A stretch of DNA of 64,000 nucleotides, taken from Kriegella sp963975415 (GTDB taxonomy: Bacteria; Bacteroidota; Bacteroidia; Flavobacteriales; Flavobacteriaceae). Where the stretch lies: positions 186,001 to 250,000 of the forward strand of contig NZ_CAXBGN010000002.1 of NCBI RefSeq assembly GCF_963975415.1, given 5' to 3'. Below the pieces are notes generated by a model, which saw only the letters and a list, made by a program, of their open reading frames with translations, had not been told where the DNA came from and ran no database searches. The first letter of the stretch is position 1. Each line of letters begins with the position of its first letter. This document shows positions 28,842 to 36,048 of the stretch, one piece after another. The position numbers and the translations under genes were made by a program.

Positions 28842-30131
28842 TTAATCTTTTTCAAGTACCTCAAGTTCTACTAAATCTATTTTGGTATTGGAAACCTCAA
28901 GCATTGTAAACATAAAATGGCCAACTTTTATTTCAGCACCTTGCTCAGGTATCTCTCCAGTTTCATTTACAATTAAACCTCCAATCGTCTCGTATTCATC
29001 GTTTTCAGGTAATTCTAACCTATAGTTTTCATTAATATAATCAACTTCTAAACGCGCCGAAAATTTATAATGTGCCTCATCGATCTGCTCTTCGATCAAA
29101 TCAGTAGAATCGTGCTCATCTTCAATTTCACCAAAAAGCTCTTCTACAATATCTTCAACGGTCATTAATCCAGAGGTTCCCCCATACTCATCCAATACAA
29201 CGGCAATACTTTTACGCTTTTTTGTCAAAATATTAAGAATGCCATGAATTAACATTGTTTCAGGAACAAATTCTACAGGAAGTAGGATACTTTTTATTGT
29301 CTTTGGCTTCTTAAACAACTCATAAGAATGCACATAACCAATAATATTGTCAATCGTATTCTTATAGACCAATATTTTGGAATAACCTGTTTGTGTGAAG
29401 AGCTTTGCTAAATTTTTGGGCGTCTCGTGAAGTTCGACAGCGGTAATCTCCGTTCGTGGTATCATCACTTCCCTGGCCTTCACTTCCGAGAACTCCAATG
29501 CGTTTTGAAAAATCTGTATTTCAGAATCCACTACATCTTCCTCCTCTACAGTTTCCATTTGCTCCGTAATGTAGTCTCCCAATTCTATTTTACTAAAAGC
29601 CAATTGCACCTCATCTCCATCCGTTTTAAAAAATGTTTTCAAAATGAAATCAGAAATCTTGATGATAAAATCAGAAACTACCGAAAACAAAATATAAAAA
29701 AGGTAGGCTGGCAGGGCAAAAACCTTCAATAAGGTATTGGCATACACCTGAAAAAGTACTTTAGGCAAGAATTCGGCCGTCAACAAAATAATCAAAGTTG
29801 AAATCAAAGTCTGAAAGAGAAGACTAAAATCTGTAAGCATTATATTGAGAAAACCGTAAGGCGATGGCACCATTTCTTCAAACCATATCATCAACAGTTC
29901 CCCCATATAAAGCCCATAAACCACCAAGGCTATATTATTACCAATTAGCATTGTAGCTATAAACTTAGATGGTTTTTTGGTCAGTCGCGCAAGTACTTTG
30001 GCCAAGAACCCTTCTTGCTTCTTAACAATTTCAATATGTATTTTATTGGCTGAGATAAAAGCGATTTCCATACCCGAGAAAAAGGCGGAAAGCAGTAGGC
30101 TAGTTACAATAATAAATATAGCAATTCCCAC
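28842..30131 (-). CDS. HlyC/CorC-family protein (DUF21, CBS pair, CorC domain)
   Basis: Integral membrane protein of the CNNM/CorC group, linked in other bacteria to Mg2+ or Co2+ efflux. The N-terminal DUF21 region has three or four helices (IVTSLLLSAFFSGMEIAFIS, MLIGNNIALVVYGLYMG). A CBS pair follows (VMIPRTEITAV, AVVLDEYGGTSGLMTVEDIVEELFGEI), then the C-terminal CorC_HlyC domain (INENYRLELPENDEYETIGGL). Length 429 residues is normal. It starts 2 bp after the stop of a 67-residue membrane protein. GldE of gliding motility has the same architecture, but its usual partner gldD is not nearby, so a general CorC call is preferred. Confidence 0.88.
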   Translation of the reverse strand: MGIAIFIIVTSLLLSAFFSGMEIAFISANKIHIEIVKKQEGFLAKVLARLTKKPSKFIATMLIGNNIALVVYGLYMGELLMIWFEEMVPSPYGFLNIMLTDFSLLFQTLISTLIILLTAEFLPKVLFQVYANTLLKVFALPAYLFYILFSVVSDFIIKISDFILKTFFKTDGDEVQLAFSKIELGDYITEQMETVEEEDVVDSEIQIFQNALEFSEVKAREVMIPRTEITAVELHETPKNLAKLFTQTGYSKILVYKNTIDNIIGYVHSYELFKKPKTIKSILLPVEFVPETMLIHGILNILTKKRKSIAVVLDEYGGTSGLMTVEDIVEELFGEIEDEHDSTDLIEEQIDEAHYKFSARLEVDYINENYRLELPENDEYETIGGLIVNETGEIPEQGAEIKVGHFMFTMLEVSNTKIDLVELEVLEKD

Positions 30132-30133
30132 AA

Positions 30134-30337
30134 TTACCGTTGATTGTCCTGTTTTCTTTGTTCAAATTTTTTTCGATAATTCCTGCGAAAAAGAAACATT
30201 CCAACGGAGACTATGGCAAAAAACACGAACAAGTACGCATTTTGCCGATCAACATTCCAATCGGTAAAAATACGATACAGTGAAAAAAATGCTACCCCCA
30301 AGTATAGATATTCGGTATACTTTAAAATCTTAATCAT
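30134..30337 (-). CDS. 67-residue membrane protein in the lptC operon
   Basis: It has two hydrophobic helices (YLYLGVAFFSLYRIF and AYLFVFFAIVSVGMFLF) and a basic C-terminal tail, RRNYRKKFEQRKQDNQR, so both ends probably face the cytoplasm. The start overlaps lptC by 8 bp and the stop is 2 bp from the CorC-type gene, which supports a translated gene. No function is known to me; location points to the envelope. Confidence 0.7.
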   Translation of the reverse strand: MIKILKYTEYLYLGVAFFSLYRIFTDWNVDRQNAYLFVFFAIVSVGMFLFRRNYRKKFEQRKQDNQR

Positions 30338-30938
30338 CAGCTTCTTCTTTTATCATCATTAAACCATTGGTCTTGTGTGCCTTTAAAAGGCTAAGGTCTT
30401 TATTAAAATCCATTCCCTTCCCATCCATAACAGTTCCGTCTTCTGGATTGGTATATTTAAATTCTTCTTGGGTAAAAATCCATTCGTTGTCTTGATCATA
30501 GTACAACTGAGGGGTCTCCAACTTTTTACCATCATGTGATTCGATAACCACATTACCTTGCAAATCTATTACATTTGATATGGAATACATAATTCCATAG
30601 TCGGCCCTAATGATACTCTTGCGATTATCATCATCAAAAAAATCGACCTGCAACCCTTCGGGAAAGGTCATGTGCGGAAAAGAAAGATTTTCATAGTTTT
30701 CCCCTACCGAACTGGTCAAAACCGCAACAACCTTTGAAGGTGCGGAATCTTCGCTCTCAAGGTCCTTTTTCGTTTTAGTGCGCACCAACGTGAAATTTTG
30801 CGCAACCCCTCTAGGGTACATTGGTTTCTGGGCTTCGTCTCCAACCCTTTTATAATTGTCTTGACATGAAAAAAAAAGCATTGCCGTTATAATGATAACG
30901 GCAATGCAATTCAATTTATTTCCAGAAAATAATGTCAC
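30330..30938 (-). CDS. lptC: LPS export protein LptC
   Basis: Part of the Lpt bridge carrying LPS from the inner to the outer membrane. The 202-residue protein has a lipoprotein-type signal ending MLFFSC at Cys25, as Bacteroidota LptC does. Beta-jellyroll LptC motifs include FPEGLQVDFFDDDNRKSIIRA, MYSISNVIDLQGNVVIES and LETPQLYYDQDNEWIFT. It starts 3 bp after the stop of the TPR gene and overlaps the next small gene by 8 bp. The assignment rests on family motifs and this conserved neighbourhood. Confidence 0.88.
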   Translation of the reverse strand: MTLFSGNKLNCIAVIIITAMLFFSCQDNYKRVGDEAQKPMYPRGVAQNFTLVRTKTKKDLESEDSAPSKVVAVLTSSVGENYENLSFPHMTFPEGLQVDFFDDDNRKSIIRADYGIMYSISNVIDLQGNVVIESHDGKKLETPQLYYDQDNEWIFTQEEFKYTNPEDGTVMDGKGMDFNKDLSLLKAHKTNGLMMIKEEADD

Positions 30939-30941
30939 ATC

Positions 30942-32315
30942 TTATAAATTGGGCACTTTTACGCTTCCGCCGACCCAGCAGCTAAAAGATATAGTCTTAC
31001 CGGCATTTCCCGAATTAAAAATATCGGTCTTAGACGGCGCTTTGGCCCGATAACTAGCAGCAGATTGATTAGCACTTGACTTCAAGGCTGGATCTACTCG
31101 ACCGGCCCTTTCGGCCATAGCAGCGGCTTTCCAATAAATAGCCCTTTTTTCAAAGGTAGTAGAACCACAATCGTTAGCACTACTAGCATACAAGGCAGCA
31201 ATTAACAAATAAGCTCGACCATTTGAAGCATCGGCATCAATTGCCATTTGCGCGTATTTCCTAGCGGTTGATTTGCTTCCCTTTCTCTTATTAATAACAG
31301 CAACTTTATAGGCAATACCTGACCTTTTCTTACCATCGGACTGAAGACTCATCGCTTTGTCAAAATCAGCCAAGGCACCTTGGGTGTCTCCATTTTTCAT
31401 TTTAATGGTTCCACTATAAACCCAACCTTCCGCAGAGGGATCCAACGCCATTTGTGCATCAAATAATTTTTGAAACATTGGATCGTCGGTACATTCTTTA
31501 TTGAACATTCTACCCACGGCACGTTTTACCCAAGTAACATCACTTTTCTTTTCTTCAAAACTTTTTTCATACAAGGGAATCAAATTGGCACAATCAGCCA
31601 AACTACCAAGTTTAGAATCAATACTACCGGCAATTTTTCCGTAAGATTCAGAGTTGGTAGTGGCAATTTTCAACGACCTTTTCTCTTTGGTAGTAATTGT
31701 TTTCAATGAATCTTTAGGCAGTAACTTGGTTACTACAGCTGTCAACTCATTGTTCTCTTCCTCTATTTTGTCATTTACATCATCGTAGACATCGAATACT
31801 TCCTGCAAGTCTTTTTTGCCTGCTTTATGTAAATCGACCAAACTAGAAAAATAAAGGTAAAGCGCTCTTGAATTCTTAAAATTCTTACGATCTTCTTGAA
31901 ATGCTTTGTGCAACATTTCATAAATTTCAGAATCAGAGCCCATTTTATTCTCATATTTCAACAGCGCCTTATCTATTGCCACTGTTGCGGGAGTAGCTTT
32001 TTTAGGAAAATATTTTGTGCTATTGTCATAAAGTGTCAATAAATCTTGTATGACAGCATCTTTTTCAGATCCTGATGATTTTTCTATTTTGTCTTTAAGG
32101 ATACGTTCACCATATAAGAAGTTGGCCCAATTTACATCTGGACAATTATCATACACCATTTTCCAAGGAGTATATGCAGCATCATAGTTTTTCACCTTGA
32201 CATGCTCTACATAAATCGAAAGGTTGGTCATACATTCCTGATTTTGCGCCTGAGCATTACTAACTCCCATGAACCCCAAAAGCATTACCGCCGTGAAGTA
32301 AAATTTCCTTTTCAT
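30942..32315 (-). CDS. Exported tetratricopeptide-repeat protein
   Basis: 457 residues with a signal peptide (MKRKFYFTAVMLLGFMGVSNAQA), then helical TPR-like repeats, for example the stretch AEGWVYSGTIKMKNGDTQGA followed by LADFDKAM and later KYAQMAIDADASNGRAYLLI. An early conserved part reads CMTNLSIYVEHVKVKNYDAAY. It is expected in the periplasm or at the outer membrane. It lies between the outer-membrane protein (42 bp) and lptC (3 bp), an order often found in Flavobacteriia. A scaffold role for envelope assembly is an inference; no enzyme domain is seen. Confidence 0.82.
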   Translation of the reverse strand: MKRKFYFTAVMLLGFMGVSNAQAQNQECMTNLSIYVEHVKVKNYDAAYTPWKMVYDNCPDVNWANFLYGERILKDKIEKSSGSEKDAVIQDLLTLYDNSTKYFPKKATPATVAIDKALLKYENKMGSDSEIYEMLHKAFQEDRKNFKNSRALYLYFSSLVDLHKAGKKDLQEVFDVYDDVNDKIEEENNELTAVVTKLLPKDSLKTITTKEKRSLKIATTNSESYGKIAGSIDSKLGSLADCANLIPLYEKSFEEKKSDVTWVKRAVGRMFNKECTDDPMFQKLFDAQMALDPSAEGWVYSGTIKMKNGDTQGALADFDKAMSLQSDGKKRSGIAYKVAVINKRKGSKSTARKYAQMAIDADASNGRAYLLIAALYASSANDCGSTTFEKRAIYWKAAAMAERAGRVDPALKSSANQSAASYRAKAPSKTDIFNSGNAGKTISFSCWVGGSVKVPNL

Positions 32316-32357
32316 TTGATTAGATATTTAATATTTGGTTAAAGTACTAAATTTTTC

Positions 32358-33650
32358 TTAATTTATTTTCCTTTTCCGGAACCATAAATCGTTCAAAGAC
32401 AATCCTACATTGACTTTGAAGTAACTCTCTTCAATTAAATCGGCTGACGTAGTACCCCTTCTTCCCAACTCAAAACCAAGGTTAAGATTTGATGGAATTA
32501 ATCTACTCAACGGTAGTCCAACTCCAAAAGTTATGCCAAAGTTATTAATTTCCTTGTCATTGACCATCATACCGGTCTTGTCAAATCGTAATCCTGCCCG
32601 ATATGTGATTCGGTTCAAGTAATTGTCGAAGGAATCAAAATCGGGCACAATGAATCCTCCTAAAGCCAAAGAGCTTGCGTCTTCATAGACCAAATTCCCA
32701 GTGTCTAAAAAGTTATTTGAATAACCACTTAACCCTTGAAAACTGTACTCAGCCCCCAAGAACCATTTTCTATCTTCCCCATAACCAAGCCCTATAGTTG
32801 TAGTCGTAGGTATTTGAAAACCCTCTTTCTCTAGACCTTGCGCCACCAAATCAACATCAACCACCTCAATATCAGCCCCATTCTGCAAGGAAAAAGAGCC
32901 GATTCTCCGTGTGTTTCGCGCCACCAAATTGGCCTGGGCATTAAAACGCAAGGAAGAATGTAACGTATGTCGCTCACTAATTTTCGGCGTGTAGTTCAAC
33001 GCATAGGTGAAATCCACACCATTTACCTTCGATAGCCGTTCGTCTTTCGTACCGAACTGTACATCTTCGGTCATCTGCAATCGACTACTCTCTATAGTAC
33101 CAAAATTCAAGTTACCCGTGACACCGACGCTTAGATTTTTAACTACTTCGTAACCAATAGATAAGTACACCTTGTTTAGTCCACCTTCACCAGAATACTG
33201 ATTCGTAACTACCTCTCCATTATTATTGGTGGTCTCCGACACTAGGTTATAGCCCACTGAAGAATAAGGCATTACACCAAACCCGATCCCCACACCTTTA
33301 CGCCAACTAAAGGCCAAAGCAAGATAGTCAAGGTTCGTAATAGAACTACGCTCTTCTTCAGTAAAACTTTTAAGCCGCAATTCTTTACGAGAAATCCCGG
33401 CAGCGTAAGTGGTAATTCCGTAGTCACCTCCTGCTGGTATTCCCAGCTTGCTGTAAGCCGCTGGGTTTTTAAGGTTTATATGGATGCTATCGGCGAAAAT
33501 GCCAATACCCCCCATCATCTGATTCTCAGCGGTACTTGTCGCTCGCAAGTCTCCAATTCCAAAGTAGGAATATGGTGAAGCAGTACCATTTTGGGCAAAC
33601 AGGCCGGTTACGGCACCGTACACCAACAAAATAACAATTTTTTTAATCAT
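32358..33650 (-). CDS. Outer-membrane beta-barrel protein (PYSYFGIGD type)
   Basis: 430 residues with a signal peptide (MIKKIVILLVYGAVTGLFAQ) and the N-terminal SPYSYFGIGDLRATSTAENQ. The sequence then alternates aromatic and polar residues as in a transmembrane beta-barrel (YLALAFSWRKGVGIGFGVMP, FLGAEYSFQGLSGYS). It ends with the strand VNVGLSLNDLWFRKRKI. The overall layout resembles FadL-like hydrophobic-compound channels, though similarity is too loose to name a substrate. It starts directly after coaX, at the stop codon, so both are co-transcribed. Confidence 0.78.
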   Translation of the reverse strand: MIKKIVILLVYGAVTGLFAQNGTASPYSYFGIGDLRATSTAENQMMGGIGIFADSIHINLKNPAAYSKLGIPAGGDYGITTYAAGISRKELRLKSFTEEERSSITNLDYLALAFSWRKGVGIGFGVMPYSSVGYNLVSETTNNNGEVVTNQYSGEGGLNKVYLSIGYEVVKNLSVGVTGNLNFGTIESSRLQMTEDVQFGTKDERLSKVNGVDFTYALNYTPKISERHTLHSSLRFNAQANLVARNTRRIGSFSLQNGADIEVVDVDLVAQGLEKEGFQIPTTTTIGLGYGEDRKWFLGAEYSFQGLSGYSNNFLDTGNLVYEDASSLALGGFIVPDFDSFDNYLNRITYRAGLRFDKTGMMVNDKEINNFGITFGVGLPLSRLIPSNLNLGFELGRRGTTSADLIEESYFKVNVGLSLNDLWFRKRKIN

Positions 33651-34379
33651 TTAAGGTTTGTTGTACTCCAACAAATGGTTTAATCCCTCTAGGAGAAAAT
33701 TGGAAAGCGCAAATATGGTATTTTTTAACCGTTTAGACAAAAAATGGGCATCCCCGCCTGTTAAAATAACTGTTAAATCTGTGAAACGGGAATTATATTG
33801 GTCAATGACTCCATCAATTTCATGACAAATGCCATTTATTACGCCACTTTGAATACTGCTCTTGGTAGAGTTTCCAATAAAATCGAAAGGCTCTTCAAAC
33901 TCGAGCAAAGGTAAATTCGAGGTCTGTTCATGTAATGCCCTATAGCGCATGGTCAAACCAGGAGAAATAGAACCGCCCAGATACTCCCCATAATCGTTGA
34001 CCATATCATAAGTAACGCAGGTACCTGCATCGATTACCAGTGTATTGCCATTTTGATTGTGATAAAAAGCGGCCGCGGCCAATGCAATTCTATCTGCACC
34101 GAGGGTATGTGGTGTAGCATAAGAATTTTTGAACGGAGTTTTGGTTTTATGGTCAAGCATATGAACAAAACAAAAAACCGACAACACTTTAATCATCTTT
34201 TCATCGAGTTCACCTACAGCGGCAACGATAGCTCGCTCCAATCTTGGATATCGATCACAGATCTCTTTTACCTGCCCAGCATGTTCTTCACCTCGCATTT
34301 GCTGCTGATGAATCAATACACCCCCATCAAATACGGCCAGTTTCACCGAACTATTTCCGACATCAATTATTAAGTTCAT
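33651..34379 (-). CDS. coaX: Type III pantothenate kinase CoaX
   Basis: Phosphorylates pantothenate, the first step of coenzyme A synthesis; the type III enzyme is not feedback-inhibited by CoA. It belongs to the ASKHA fold. Motifs are the phosphate loop DVGNSSVKLAVFDGG at the N-terminus, TLGADRIALAAAA, VIDAGTCVTYDMV, GGSISPGLTMRYRAL and ILTGGDAHFL. Length 242 residues is normal. It is the first gene of the minus-strand envelope block and is divergent from tRNA-Phe. Confidence 0.95.
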   Translation of the reverse strand: MNLIIDVGNSSVKLAVFDGGVLIHQQQMRGEEHAGQVKEICDRYPRLERAIVAAVGELDEKMIKVLSVFCFVHMLDHKTKTPFKNSYATPHTLGADRIALAAAAFYHNQNGNTLVIDAGTCVTYDMVNDYGEYLGGSISPGLTMRYRALHEQTSNLPLLEFEEPFDFIGNSTKSSIQSGVINGICHEIDGVIDQYNSRFTDLTVILTGGDAHFLSKRLKNTIFALSNFLLEGLNHLLEYNKP

Positions 34380-34431
34380 AAGACAAAGATCAAAAAATGT
34401 TGGGTAACGAACACCTTTTTTTGCATTTTTG

Positions 34432-34462
34432 TTTGCAGTTCTTAAATTTGAAATTATATTTG
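34432..34462 (+). promoter_or_regulatory. Promoter of tRNA-Phe
   Basis: TTTG at 34432-34435, a 19-bp spacer, and TATATTTG at 34455-34462 fit the Bacteroidota consensus for -33 and -7. Transcription would begin near 34470, 30 nt before the mature tRNA. Confidence 0.75.
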
Positions 34463-34499
34463 CACCCGCCTTAGCAAAGCCTTTGGCTTAAAACGGCAT

Positions 34500-34572
34500 G
34501 GTGCCTTAGCTCAGTTGGTAGAGCAATGGACTGAAAATCCATGTGTCCCTGGTTCGATTCCTGGAGGCACCA
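34500..34572 (+). tRNA. tRNA-Phe (anticodon GAA)
   Basis: 73-nt cloverleaf. The acceptor GGTGCCT pairs fully with AGGCACC, followed by discriminator A. D-stem GCTC/GAGC and anticodon stem ATGGA/TCCAT are perfect. The loop CTGAAAA gives anticodon GAA. The T-arm is CCTGG-TTCGATT-CCTGG with one T-T mismatch (positions 51 and 63). CCA is not encoded. Directly downstream is an intrinsic terminator and then the GIY-YIG cassette array, whose junctions repeat this 3' end. Confidence 0.97.
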
Positions 34573-34573
34573 C

Positions 34574-34602
34574 AAAAATCCCCGTACAAACGGGGATTTT
34601 TT
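34574..34602 (+). terminator. Intrinsic terminator of tRNA-Phe (copy 1)
   Basis: Stem ATCCCCG/CGGGGAT with a 6-nt loop, flanked by an A-run and a run of six T. It starts 2 nt after the tRNA. Because of the A and T tracts it may work in both directions. Confidence 0.85.
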
Positions 34603-34606
34603 GTTT

Positions 34607-34896
34607 ATGGCACATTTTCTATACATTATCCATAGCCCTCTGGGCGGGGCAACTATTATGTTGGGGAGACCCCAGATATAGATGAACGGCTGAAACTCCA
34701 CAGGAAACATCATTTTAAAAACGCATATACGGCAATGGCCACCGACTGGGAATTGGTCCTGTCCAAAAAATGCGGGTCGAAAGAGGATGCCATCTATTTG
34801 GAGAAGTTCGTAAAATGTATGAAAAGCAAGGTGTTCATCGAAAAAGTGATCGCAGCACCGGAAATTCTAGATGACATCCTCGGCAAAAGGAAGTAA
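34607..34896 (+). pseudogene. GIY-YIG nuclease gene, cassette 1, frameshifted
   Basis: The sequence begins ATGGCACATTTTC and encodes MAHFLYIIHSP, then carries CCCTCTGGGC where the other three copies have CCCTGGGC. The 2-nt insertion (290 bp instead of 288) moves the reading frame before the YVG motif, so the catalytic Arg and Glu are lost from the product. The rest of the DNA is the same as in the intact copies, so inactivation is recent. This is the copy next to the functional tRNA. A programmed frameshift is possible in principle, but no slippery heptamer is visible. Confidence 0.85.
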
Positions 34897-34898
34897 CG

Positions 34899-34934
34899 CC
34901 CTGGTTCCCCCGAAGCTTCGGGGCTGGAGGCACC
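34899..34934 (+). repeat. Junction 1: partial T-arm, 16-bp palindrome, tRNA 3' end
   Basis: CCCTGGTTC (as in the tRNA T-arm at 34547-34555), then the palindrome CCCCGAAGCTTCGGGG at 34908-34923 in place of GATTC, then CTGGAGGCACC. The same structure recurs 361 bp apart at 35260, 35621 and 35982. It resembles an attachment site made from a tRNA 3' end. Confidence 0.85.
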
Positions 34935-34936
34935 AC

Positions 34937-34965
34937 AAAAATCCCCGTACAAACGGGGATTTTTT
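34937..34965 (+). terminator. Terminator hairpin before GIY-YIG copy 2
   Basis: Exact repeat of the tRNA-Phe terminator. Its T-run ends 4 nt before the ATG of the nuclease gene, leaving no room for a separate promoter or Shine-Dalgarno site. Confidence 0.75.
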
Positions 34966-34969
34966 GTTT

Positions 34970-35257
34970 ATGGTACATTTTCTATACATTATCCATAGCC
35001 CTGGGCGGGGCAACTATTATGTTGGGGAGACCCCAGATATAGATGAACGGCTGAAACTCCACAGGAAACATCATTTTAAAAACGCATATACGGCAATGGC
35101 CACCGACTGGGAATTGGTCCTGTCCAAAAAATGCGGGTCGAAAGAGGATGCCATCTATTTGGAGAAGTTCGTAAAATGTATGAAAAGCAAGGTGTTCATC
35201 GAAAAAGTGATCGCAGCACCGGAAATTCTAGATGACATCCTCGGCAAAAGGAAGTAA
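34970..35257 (+). CDS. GIY-YIG nuclease domain protein, cassette 2
   Basis: A 95-residue single-domain protein of the UvrC/homing-endonuclease nuclease fold. The GIY position is FLYII (Tyr6), the YIG position is YYVG (residues 16-19), the catalytic Arg is Arg27 in DERLKLH and the metal-binding Glu is Glu65 in AIYLEKFVK, so the active site looks intact. No DNA-recognition domain is attached. The reading frame stays open upstream to 34871, through the tRNA fragment, but MVHFLYIIHS fits family starts. Single-domain GIY-YIG proteins are frequent in Flavobacteriia, often beside RNA genes; their function is unknown. Confidence 0.88.
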   Translation: MVHFLYIIHSPGRGNYYVGETPDIDERLKLHRKHHFKNAYTAMATDWELVLSKKCGSKEDAIYLEKFVKCMKSKVFIEKVIAAPEILDDILGKRK

Positions 35258-35297
35258 CGCCCTGGTTCCCCCGAAGCTTCGGGGCTGGAGGCACCAC

Positions 35298-35326
35298 AAA
35301 AATCCCCGTACAAACGGGGATTTTTT
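35298..35326 (+). terminator. Terminator hairpin before GIY-YIG copy 3
   Basis: Third exact copy of the ATCCCCG/CGGGGAT hairpin with T-run, between the tRNA 3' fragment and the ATG at 35331. Confidence 0.75.
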
Positions 35327-35330
35327 GTTT

Positions 35331-35618
35331 ATGGTACATTTTCTATACATTATCCATAGCCCTGGGCGGGGCAACTATTATGTTGGGGAGACCCCAGATA
35401 TAGATGAACGGCTGAAACTCCACAGGAAACATCATTTTAAAAACGCATATACGGCAATGGCCACCGACTGGGAATTGGTCCTGTCCAAAAAATGCGGGTC
35501 GAAAGAGGATGCCATCTATTTGGAGAAGTTCGTAAAATGTATGAAAAGCAAGGTGTTCATCGAAAAAGTGATCGCAGCACCGGAAATTCTAGATGACATC
35601 CTCGGCAAAAGGAAGTAA
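35331..35618 (+). CDS. GIY-YIG nuclease domain protein, cassette 3
   Basis: 95 residues identical to the cassette 2 product, with the same Tyr6, Arg27 and Glu65. The flanking DNA, including the tRNA fragment, terminator and palindrome, is also the same. Identity at synonymous sites means the copies arose recently or are kept alike by recombination. No promoter is seen between the upstream terminator and the ATG, so expression would need read-through or initiation inside the previous copy. Confidence 0.87.
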   Translation: MVHFLYIIHSPGRGNYYVGETPDIDERLKLHRKHHFKNAYTAMATDWELVLSKKCGSKEDAIYLEKFVKCMKSKVFIEKVIAAPEILDDILGKRK

Positions 35619-35658
35619 CGCCCTGGTTCCCCCGAAGCTTCGGGGCTGGAGGCACCAC

Positions 35659-35687
35659 AAAAATCCCCGTACAAACGGGGATTTTTT
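35659..35687 (+). terminator. Terminator hairpin before GIY-YIG copy 4
   Basis: Fourth exact copy of the hairpin and T-run; the ATG of the last nuclease gene follows at 35692. Confidence 0.75.
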
Positions 35688-35691
35688 GTTT

Positions 35692-35979
35692 ATGGTACAT
35701 TTTCTATACATTATCCATAGCCCTGGGCGGGGCAACTATTATGTTGGGGAGACCCCAGATATAGATGAACGGCTGAAACTCCACAGGAAACATCATTTTA
35801 AAAACGCATATACGGCAATGGCCACCGACTGGGAATTGGTCCTGTCCAAAAAATGCGGGTCGAAAGAGGATGCCATCTATTTGGAGAAGTTCGTAAAATG
35901 TATGAAAAGCAAGGTGTTCATCGAAAAAGTGATCGCAGCACCGGAAATTCTAGATGACATCCTCGGCAAAAGGAAGTAA
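35692..35979 (+). CDS. GIY-YIG nuclease domain protein, cassette 4
   Basis: Last intact copy, 95 residues identical to copies 2 and 3. After its stop the usual CCCTGGTTC, palindrome and tRNA 3' end follow at 35982-36017, then the terminator at 36020-36048. The repeat ends at 36052, where unique sequence begins. The array therefore ends with the tRNA tail and terminator, not with a nuclease gene. Confidence 0.87.
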   Translation: MVHFLYIIHSPGRGNYYVGETPDIDERLKLHRKHHFKNAYTAMATDWELVLSKKCGSKEDAIYLEKFVKCMKSKVFIEKVIAAPEILDDILGKRK

Positions 35980-36019
35980 CGCCCTGGTTCCCCCGAAGCT
36001 TCGGGGCTGGAGGCACCAC

Positions 36020-36048
36020 AAAAATCCCCGTACAAACGGGGATTTTTT
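36020..36048 (+). terminator. Final terminator of the array
   Basis: Fifth copy of the tRNA-Phe terminator, after the displaced tRNA 3' end. It is likely the original terminator of the tRNA gene before the cassettes arose. Confidence 0.8.

Noticed and set aside
28842..30131. Gliding motility protein GldE
   Set aside because: Same domain order as CorC/HlyC proteins, but gldD or other gld genes are absent from the neighbourhood, so the specific name is not supported.
34871..34969. N-terminal extension of the GIY-YIG protein beginning MTSSAKGSNALVPPK
   Set aside because: This part is encoded by the end of the previous nuclease gene, the palindrome, the tRNA fragment and the terminator. It has no domain; the frame is simply open. 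ATG 34970 matches family N-termini.
34899..35297. Additional tRNA genes at the cassette junctions
   Set aside because: Only the T-arm start and acceptor 3' strand are present; D-arm and anticodon arm are missing, so these are tRNA tail fragments.
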